DNA from: a virus
DNA length: 26,530 bases
Strand: one strand, 5' to 3'
IMG/VR virus record: IMGVR_UViG_3300032299_000618
Location: 1 to 26,530 of that record
Part shown: one piece after another, positions 22,198 to 26,530 of the stretch
Position numbering within the stretch: position 1 is the stretch's first letter
How the letters are laid out: each line of letters starts with the position of its first letter
Program-made: the position numbers and the translations under genes
The notes under the pieces: generated by a model
The model's input: the letters and a program-made list of their open reading frames with translations, nothing else
Told to the model about the DNA's origin: nothing
Database searches by the model: none

Positions 22198-22983
22198 ATG
22201 AGAACATTAGTTAGAACAATTGGTAAAACAGAATCAGGTGGGGAACCATTACCATCTGTGTTCAATACTTTTGATGTGTCAAAAATTATTTTGAGACGCA
22301 GCGAAGTATCAATGTTTGCTGGTGCACCTGGTGCAGGTAAGTCAACACTTGCATTAGCCATTGCATTAAGAACCAAAGTTCCAACTTTGTACATCTCAGC
22401 AGATACAGGCGCACACACAATGAGTATGCGCCTGTTCTCAATGATTACAGGTAAGAGTCAAGAAGAAGCAGAAAGAATAATCACAGAAGATATGGAACTT
22501 GCTAAGAGAGAACTCTCAAAGACAAGCCATATCAAGTGGGCTTTTGATGCTGCGCCAACACTTAATGATATTGATGAAGAAGTTCTAGCGTTTGAAGAAG
22601 TGCACGGTGAGAACCCACACTTGATAGTGCTAGATAACTTGATTGATATTACTGATGGTGGTGGTGAGGAATGGTCAGGTATGCGTGCAGTTATGAAAGA
22701 AATAAAATATCTTGCACGAGATACTAACGCTGCGATACTTCTATTGCATCACACAAGTGAAGCATTTGAAGGTAAGCCTTGCCCACCTCGTTCATCTATC
22801 CAAGGTAAAGTCTCACAACTACCTGCTCTTATTTGTACGATGTCACAAACAGATAATGGTTTTATGGCTGTTGCACCTGTAAAGAATCGTTATGGTAAAG
22901 CAAACGCTTCTGGTACCGAGGCAGTATTCTTGTCCTTTTCGCCAGAGTATATGTATTTGGCTGACCCTAAAGAGGGGTTATAA
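22198..22983 (+). CDS. RecA/DnaB-fold ATPase (replicative helicase-like)
   Basis: 261 residues. Walker A GAPGAGKST (42-50), ISADTGAHTMSMRLFSMITG (66-85) and Walker B LIVLDN (142-147) identify a RecA-fold ATPase of the DnaB/RepA (AAA_25) group. AILLLHHTSE near 180 matches the sensor-like strand. It lacks the N-terminal primase-binding domain of full DnaB. It probably unwinds DNA at the fork with the primase genes downstream, or loads recombination proteins. AAGGAA before the ATG supports the start. No direct evidence separates helicase from other RecA-fold roles. Confidence 0.8.
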   Translation: MRTLVRTIGKTESGGEPLPSVFNTFDVSKIILRRSEVSMFAGAPGAGKSTLALAIALRTKVPTLYISADTGAHTMSMRLFSMITGKSQEEAERIITEDMELAKRELSKTSHIKWAFDAAPTLNDIDEEVLAFEEVHGENPHLIVLDNLIDITDGGGEEWSGMRAVMKEIKYLARDTNAAILLLHHTSEAFEGKPCPPRSSIQGKVSQLPALICTMSQTDNGFMAVAPVKNRYGKANASGTEAVFLSFSPEYMYLADPKEGL

Positions 22984-23123
22984 TAGATACTGATACTGAC
23001 CAAGGATTTGTATTCAGTCCTTGTATGAATTGTAAAGAACGGCACGCTGGTGTTGTGTACAAGGGCTGGATATTACTCTGTGAAAAATGTTATGTTGATT
23101 GGGAAAATCAAGAAAATGAATAA
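22983..23123 (+). CDS. Small zinc-ribbon ORF without a normal start
   Basis: The frame reads DTDTDQGFVFSPCMNCKERH, then AGVVYKGWILLCEKCYVDW, ending in TAA at 23121-23123. CMNC and CEKC make a convincing zinc ribbon, but the first Cys precedes the only ATG (32-residue product), and no ATG, GTG or TTG lies upstream. ATA at 22983, overlapping the helicase stop, is the nearest possible start. It may be translated from a rare start or by coupling. The stop overlaps the next gene. Confidence 0.4.
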   Translation: MDTDTDQGFVFSPCMNCKERHAGVVYKGWILLCEKCYVDWENQENE

Positions 23124-23226
23124 GACTATTAACCCTTGGCAAGACTGGATTGAACCTGTCTTGTTTAAGTTAAGTGTAATCTTTTTCATTGCAACAATAG
23201 TTATAGGATTGCTTTTAAGTTTATGA
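23116..23226 (+). CDS. 36-residue single-span membrane peptide
   Basis: Starts MNKTINPWQDWIEPVLFKL and ends with the hydrophobic span SVIFFIATIVIGLLLSL. An N-in or N-out orientation cannot be decided. Overlaps both neighbours by four to eight bases. The Shine-Dalgarno is weak (TCAAGAAA). Function unknown. Confidence 0.45.
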   Translation: MNKTINPWQDWIEPVLFKLSVIFFIATIVIGLLLSL

Positions 23227-23321
23227 AAAATCAAGATGGCAAATGTTATATTTGTTCATCTGTTTGGTATTGCACTTGTAACAACGAATCGAATATAGGT
23301 GAGTATGAGTACTCCAAGTAA
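23223..23321 (+). CDS. 32-residue Cys-rich peptide
   Basis: Begins MKNQDGKCYICSSVWYCTC, giving C-x2-C…C-x-C, a possible single zinc site. It overlaps the previous TGA (ATGA) and extends 17 bases into the resolvase gene, which ties its translation to both. Too short for family assignment. Confidence 0.4.
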   Translation: MKNQDGKCYICSSVWYCTCNNESNIGEYEYSK

Positions 23322-23643
23322 GCGTAAAGGCTCAGGTGCTGAGCGAGATGTTGTTAAATACCTACAGAAAAAAGGGTGGAAGTATGCAGAACGCAGGTTG
23401 GCAGGGGATAAAAACGATAGGGGCGACATTGCTGGCGTACCTGGGGTTTGTTTTGAAATCAAAAACCACAAAACGTTCGACTTGGCAGGCTGGACCAAAG
23501 AGTTAGAAGTTGAAATCAAGAACGCTAAAGCAGACACAGGTGCTGTGATACATAAACGTCGTGGCACAGGTGATGTTGGTAACTGGTATGCAACAATGCC
23601 AGTTGAAACTCTGATAGAGTTATTGAAGAAAGCAGGATACTAA
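23305..23643 (+). CDS. Holliday-junction resolvase (PD-(D/E)XK family)
   Basis: 112 residues from the ATG at 23305, which has GGTGA upstream; a GTG at 23299 is an alternative. SGAERDVVKYLQKKGW (10-25), GDI (40-42) and CFEIKNHK (49-56) provide Glu13, Asp41, Glu51 and Lys53, the Hjc-type active site. GAVIHKRRGTGDVGNWYATM in the second half is typical of actinophage resolvases. It would cut four-way junctions made during recombination-dependent replication before packaging. The stop overlaps the primase ATG. Confidence 0.78.
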   Translation: MSTPSKRKGSGAERDVVKYLQKKGWKYAERRLAGDKNDRGDIAGVPGVCFEIKNHKTFDLAGWTKELEVEIKNAKADTGAVIHKRRGTGDVGNWYATMPVETLIELLKKAGY

Positions 23644-24026
23644 TGGTCTCTCCAATCTCTAGACTCCTGTCACATTATGGTGCTAAACAAGTACCAACAG
23701 GGAGTGGTTGGAGAAAAATTAACTGCCCATTTCACCCAGATAGACACGCATCAGCAACAGTTAACAATGATGTAAATGCTTTTAACTGTTTCGCTTGCGA
23801 AGTATCTGGTGACTTATACAAAATAATAATGATACAAGAAGGGATTGATTTCCGTGAAGCAAAATCAAGAGCAGAAGAGATTACTGGAACAAGCGACATC
23901 ACATTATCAACAAGCAGTAAACTTGGCAGAAGGGTATCTAATCAACAGGGGACTATCTCTGCAAGACGCAGAGTATTTCCGCCTGGGGGTAGTACACCAA
24001 CCACTCGTAGGTCACGAGGCTTATGA
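23643..24026 (+). CDS. DNA primase, zinc-binding (CHC2) part
   Basis: 127 residues. CPFHPDRHASATV (28-40) and FNCFACEVSGDLYKII (47-62) form a C-x2-H…C-x2-C zinc finger (Cys28, His31, Cys49, Cys52), as at the N-terminus of DnaG primases. Residues after about 80 become Arg/Ser/Thr-rich (SKLGRRVSNQQGTISARRR) and do not resemble primase. The TOPRIM half lies in the +1 frame and overlaps this gene by about 170 bases. Either two proteins cooperate, or a +1 ribosomal shift joins them. Confidence 0.8.
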   Translation: MVSPISRLLSHYGAKQVPTGSGWRKINCPFHPDRHASATVNNDVNAFNCFACEVSGDLYKIIMIQEGIDFREAKSRAEEITGTSDITLSTSSKLGRRVSNQQGTISARRRVFPPGGSTPTTRRSRGL

Positions 24027-24468
24027 AGGTCGTCTTGCTATCCCTTACATAACACCAGCAGGTGTTGTTGATTTACGTTTCCGTGCAATCAATCACGAGG
24101 AACCAAAGTATTTAAGTTTACCTGGCTCTGAAACAAGACTGTATAACGTTAACGCATTGTTCAAAGCAACCGATTGGATTGCTGTATGCGAAGGTGAAGT
24201 AGACACAATCACTTTAACTAAACTTGGTATCCCAGCAGTAGGTGTGCCAGGTGTTAAGAACATTAAGTCACATCATTACAGAATCTTGGCTGACTTCCAA
24301 CGTATCTATGTGTTTGCTGATGGTGACCCTGCAGGTAAAGAGTTCACTAAAGAACTTGCACGTAAAGTTTCTGGTGTTACACCTATTGCAATACCAGAAG
24401 GTGAAGATGTTAATAGTCTATTCACTAAGCAAGGTTCAGATTGGTTCAAAGGAAAGGTAGCAGCGTAG
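23854..24468 (+). CDS. DNA primase, TOPRIM catalytic part
   Basis: The frame opens at a TTG (23845), but the Shine-Dalgarno AAGAAGGG (23836-23843) is 10 bases from a GTG at 23854, preferred here (204 residues). A helical start (KQNQEQKRLLEQATSHYQQA) leads to GRLAIPYITPAGVVDLRFR, the TOPRIM acid EGE in VCEGEVDT and the DGD motif in VFADGDPAG. These chelate metal for RNA primer synthesis. It needs a zinc domain to find template, supplied by the overlapping gene. No helicase domain follows; the ATPase is separate upstream. Confidence 0.82.
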   Translation: MKQNQEQKRLLEQATSHYQQAVNLAEGYLINRGLSLQDAEYFRLGVVHQPLVGHEAYEGRLAIPYITPAGVVDLRFRAINHEEPKYLSLPGSETRLYNVNALFKATDWIAVCEGEVDTITLTKLGIPAVGVPGVKNIKSHHYRILADFQRIYVFADGDPAGKEFTKELARKVSGVTPIAIPEGEDVNSLFTKQGSDWFKGKVAA

Positions 24469-24761
24469 TGTACAACGAATTAAGATTTGCTGAATTAACC
24501 TATGTGTACACAGATGGTTTAGCAGAGTTGTTGATTAGGAAACAAAAAGATTACGGTCCAAAAAATATTTCTGATTCACCTGGTGGCCCATTGAATGGGT
24601 TGCGTGTAAGAATGTTTGACAAACTTGCTCGCATCAACAACCTTGTTGAAACAGGTGCAACACCAGAGAACGAATCTTTACGTGATTCATTTATGGATAT
24701 AGCAAACTATGCAATCATCGCAATGATGGTGCTAGATAAAAAATGGGAAGGCGTTGAATGA
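24468..24761 (+). CDS. Nucleotide-modification-associated domain protein (DUF1599 type)
   Basis: 97 residues from a GTG that overlaps the previous TAG (TAGTG), with AGGAAAGG upstream; a longer TTG start at 24441 is less likely. RKQKDYGPKNISDSPGGPLN, then RVRMFDKLARINNLV and SLRDSFMDIANYAIIAM, match the nucleotide modification associated domain 1 family (K-x2-DYG, R-x-DK-R, D-x2-D-x2-Y), with the acids probably metal ligands. Members are linked with phage nucleotide metabolism or base modification. No thymidylate synthase or base-modifying enzyme is in the window. Confidence 0.7.
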   Translation: MYNELRFAELTYVYTDGLAELLIRKQKDYGPKNISDSPGGPLNGLRVRMFDKLARINNLVETGATPENESLRDSFMDIANYAIIAMMVLDKKWEGVE

Positions 24762-25513
24762 AACGCATTGTAGTCTTATCGGATATGCAAATACCTTTGC
24801 ATAATAAACCTGCAATAAATGCTGTAATAAAATTCGTTAAAGACTATCAACCAGATGAACTTTTTTGTGTAGGTGATGAGGCTGATTGTTTAGCCCCAGC
24901 ACGCTGGTCTAAAGGGTACGCAGCAGAACATTCTAATCTGCAACGTGACCTTGATGAAACAACTTCGATTATGGGTAAGTTTCGTAAGTCAGTAGGTGAT
25001 AAACCTTTTCATCTTATGAGAAGTAATCACGGCGACCGCATACAAAGATACACTGAAAAGTATGCGCCAGCGTTCTCATCTTTACGTGATTTGAAATATG
25101 AAAAACTTTTAGGCTATCGTGATTTAGATATTACTTACCATAATAAACTATGGAACTTTGCACCTGGTTGGGTAATGGGTCACGGTGATGAAGGCGCAAG
25201 TAGTACATACGCTGGTGGTACAGCAATGACATTAGCCAAGAAGATTGGTATGTCGGTACTTTGTGGACACACACATAAGTTAGGACTTCTTCATTTTAAT
25301 ACTTCGTGTAATGGAAAAGTAACTTCAACTCTTTATGGTTTTGAAGTTGGAAATATGATGGACTTAAAGCAGGCCACATACCTCAAGGGAGGAAGCGCTA
25401 ACTGGCAAAGTGCTTTTGGAATCCTCTATATAGATAAAGGTAAAGTAACTCCTATACCTGTAATAATGACAGGTAACTCTTTTGTTGTGGAAGGTAAAGC
25501 ATACAAGTGGTAA
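24758..25513 (+). CDS. Calcineurin-like metallophosphoesterase
   Basis: 251 residues. LSDMQIP (7-13), CVGDEAD (37-43), RSNHGDR (88-94), VMGHGDEG (139-146) and CGHTHK (169-174) are the five metal-binding motifs of the family (D-x-Q/H, GD, NH, GH, GHTH), all intact. Such phage enzymes hydrolyse phosphomonoesters or diesters, sometimes cyclic nucleotides or DNA ends; the substrate here is unknown. It overlaps the DUF1599-like gene by four bases, so both may act on nucleotides. Confidence 0.85.
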   Translation: MKRIVVLSDMQIPLHNKPAINAVIKFVKDYQPDELFCVGDEADCLAPARWSKGYAAEHSNLQRDLDETTSIMGKFRKSVGDKPFHLMRSNHGDRIQRYTEKYAPAFSSLRDLKYEKLLGYRDLDITYHNKLWNFAPGWVMGHGDEGASSTYAGGTAMTLAKKIGMSVLCGHTHKLGLLHFNTSCNGKVTSTLYGFEVGNMMDLKQATYLKGGSANWQSAFGILYIDKGKVTPIPVIMTGNSFVVEGKAYKW

Positions 25514-26166
25514 TAAATTATGTAAAAGAATACGGTTCGATGGTTAAACAAATATCAGAGTCAAAGCACAGACAATATCCTATGATTGCTAAAGACGATA
25601 TTGTTCAAGAACTTTGGTTATGGTTTGCTGAACATCCAAACAAAATAATTGAATGGTATTATATGGACGATAAAAAGTATGCAAACAAACTGTTTGCTAA
25701 GTCTTTACATAATGCTGCGTTAAAGTTTTGTCAGTACGAAAAGGCTAAAACATCAGGGTATGAGATTAATGATGTGTTTTATTATCGTCGTGAAATGGTT
25801 GAAGAACTACTACCATCTATTATAAATGGTGACTGGTCAAGACCAGATAATATGCACGATGTTAACTACGATAGAACATCAAGAGCACCAAGTGAGGGTA
25901 ACAATTTGTTTGCAATGCAAGCAGATATCTCTTACGCTTTTGATAGAATACCAGCAACACAACAGAATGTTTTAATTGTGTGGCATATGTGTAATCGTAA
26001 CTCTAAAGACTTATCTAACGCTTTGAATCTACCTAACGAGAAGGCTGCACGTATGCGTGTTACTCGTGCCATTGATGCAATCATTAACAGATTAGGTGGC
26101 CATCACCCATACTATGATAGGGATTATCCTATTATTAAAAAGGAGATGACAGATGTGGTGGAGTAA
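25507..26166 (+). CDS. Sigma-factor-like protein
   Basis: 219 residues with a GTG overlapping the previous stop. KDDIVQELWLWFAEHPNKII (29-48) resembles the region 2 helix of sigma-70 family proteins. IPATQQNVLIVWHMCNRNSK (147-166), followed by LSNALNLPNEKAARMRVTRA, resembles region 4 with its helix-turn-helix. The middle linker is long and unusual, and region 3 is absent, as in ECF-type sigma factors. It could direct host polymerase to late promoters, perhaps those next to the GCAGACTC dyads; this is inference. Alternatively it may be an anti-termination or other HTH protein. Confidence 0.6.
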   Translation: MVINYVKEYGSMVKQISESKHRQYPMIAKDDIVQELWLWFAEHPNKIIEWYYMDDKKYANKLFAKSLHNAALKFCQYEKAKTSGYEINDVFYYRREMVEELLPSIINGDWSRPDNMHDVNYDRTSRAPSEGNNLFAMQADISYAFDRIPATQQNVLIVWHMCNRNSKDLSNALNLPNEKAARMRVTRAIDAIINRLGGHHPYYDRDYPIIKKEMTDVVE

Positions 26167-26377
26167 TGATTACATCTATGATAATAAATCCAGCAATATT
26201 GCTATGCGAGATAACTGGGCTATCAAGTTTCCTATAGAAAAACGTGCAGATAGTTGGGCTAAAGCGTGGTCAACTTGGGCTAATAAAACTAGACACGAAG
26301 TCATAGTTATGACCAATGACCTTCCACCTATTGGTCAATATCAATTGAAATTAAAATGGAAAAAGAGGCAGGTATAG
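26153..26377 (+). CDS. 74-residue Trp-rich hypothetical protein
   Basis: Begins MWWSNDYIYDNKSSNIAM, with several Trp residues in SWAKAWSTWANKTRHEV and a basic end (LKLKWKKRQV). AAAAAGGAGA upstream is a good Shine-Dalgarno. It overlaps the sigma-like gene by 14 bases and its stop lies inside the terminator stem. Last gene of the rightward operon. Confidence 0.55.
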   Translation: MWWSNDYIYDNKSSNIAMRDNWAIKFPIEKRADSWAKAWSTWANKTRHEVIVMTNDLPPIGQYQLKLKWKKRQV

Positions 26378-26397
26378 GTATTGCTACCTATCCTGCC
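26367..26397. terminator. Bidirectional terminator between convergent units
   Basis: GGCAGGTATAGGTA-TTGC-TACCTATCCTGCC forms a 13-bp stem with one bulged T, followed by TTAAACTATCTAATTTTG on the right and preceded by an A-rich run on the left (AAAATGGAAAAAGA), which is T-rich read leftward. It ends the rightward operon and could also stop the leftward gene at the edge. Confidence 0.75.
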
Positions 26398-26418
26398 TTA
26401 AACTATCTAATTTTGCCC

Positions 26419-26530
26419 TTATTTGTCCTCTGATTCGGTGTTCAGGGTGACCTTAAACAAGGTCCAAACACCAAAAGCACCAATGCAAATAATACCTACA
26501 GTATTACGACTGTCGCCAGGAGGTAAAACA
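26419..26530 (-). CDS. Membrane protein, C-terminal part (runs off right edge)
   Basis: The visible 36 codons read VLPPGDSRNTVG, then a hydrophobic span IICIGAFGVWTLFKVTL, ending NTESEDK and TAA. One membrane helix with a charged cytoplasm-type tail fits a holin or other small membrane protein. A leftward lysis gene also occurs at 19962, so holin is possible, but no family was recognised. It converges on the rightward operon across the hairpin at 26367. Confidence 0.5.
   Translation of the reverse strand, partial: VLPPGDSRNTVGIICIGAFGVWTLFKVTLNTESEDK

Noticed and set aside
22965-22990. Minus-one frameshift joining the helicase to the zinc ribbon
   Set aside because: GAGGGGTTATAA is not a proper slippery heptamer; the A-site pairing would fail after the slip.
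23655-26300. Further palindrome copies at 23657 and 26289
   Set aside because: Only single CTAGAC half sites are present without the matching left arm.
1-26530. tRNA genes
   Set aside because: No cloverleaf with a T-loop motif and paired acceptor ends was recognised by eye; a tRNAscan run would settle it.

Overview
This window looks like about 26.5 kb of an AT-rich, tailed double-stranded DNA phage genome that infects an actinobacterium. A freshwater, low-GC lineage would fit the base composition, but that part is inference. The host call rests on a WhiB-family regulator (19209-19505), an actinobacterial-type lytic transglycosylase (19962-20297) and actinophage-style replication genes with ATGA/TGATG overlaps. 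No integrase, tRNA, CRISPR array or insertion sequence was seen.

Layout. Positions 1-13771 are a leftward late operon. In transcription order it encodes terminase large subunit with an N-terminal helix-turn-helix, portal, two small proteins, a 1903-residue virion protein, two further probable virion proteins, scaffold and major capsid protein, which runs off the left edge. The order is unusual because three large probable internal or ejection proteins lie between portal and scaffold. Positions 13772-14375 are a gene-free divergent control region with dyads, a rightward promoter and a long leader hairpin. From 14376 to 19965 the rightward early genes begin with a possible DNA-binding protein, then a chain of overlapping micro-genes. 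A separate unit with its own promoter encodes an amidoligase and a class II glutamine amidotransferase, and small proteins with WhiB follow. One leftward lysis gene sits at 19962-20297. Positions 20298-20576 are a second divergent control region. From 20577 to 26377 a rightward DNA-metabolism operon encodes a Cas4/RecB-like nuclease broken into two pieces around another nuclease-like ORF, a GRF-like zinc protein, a RecA/DnaB-fold ATPase, a Holliday-junction resolvase, a primase split into zinc and TOPRIM parts, a nucleotide-modification-associated protein, a metallophosphoesterase and a sigma-like protein. It ends at a hairpin facing a leftward membrane protein at the right edge.

The most notable signal is a family of palindromes, GTCTAGTA-N1-4-CTAGAC. 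Seven good copies and one decayed copy occur only between 14.1 and 18.8 kb, mostly just upstream of a Shine-Dalgarno and start codon. They resemble in position, but not in sequence, the start-associated repeats of some mycobacteriophages. A second dyad, GCAGACTC-N6-GAGTCTGC, occurs once in each divergent region, 30-40 bases upstream of a leftward late gene. Three early promoters share the form TTGAC(C/T)-17-(T/G)A(A/T)nnT. Together these suggest one regulatory circuit for early units and another for late units, with the HTH protein, WhiB and the sigma-like protein as possible regulators.

All functional calls come from reading motifs by eye; no database search was run.
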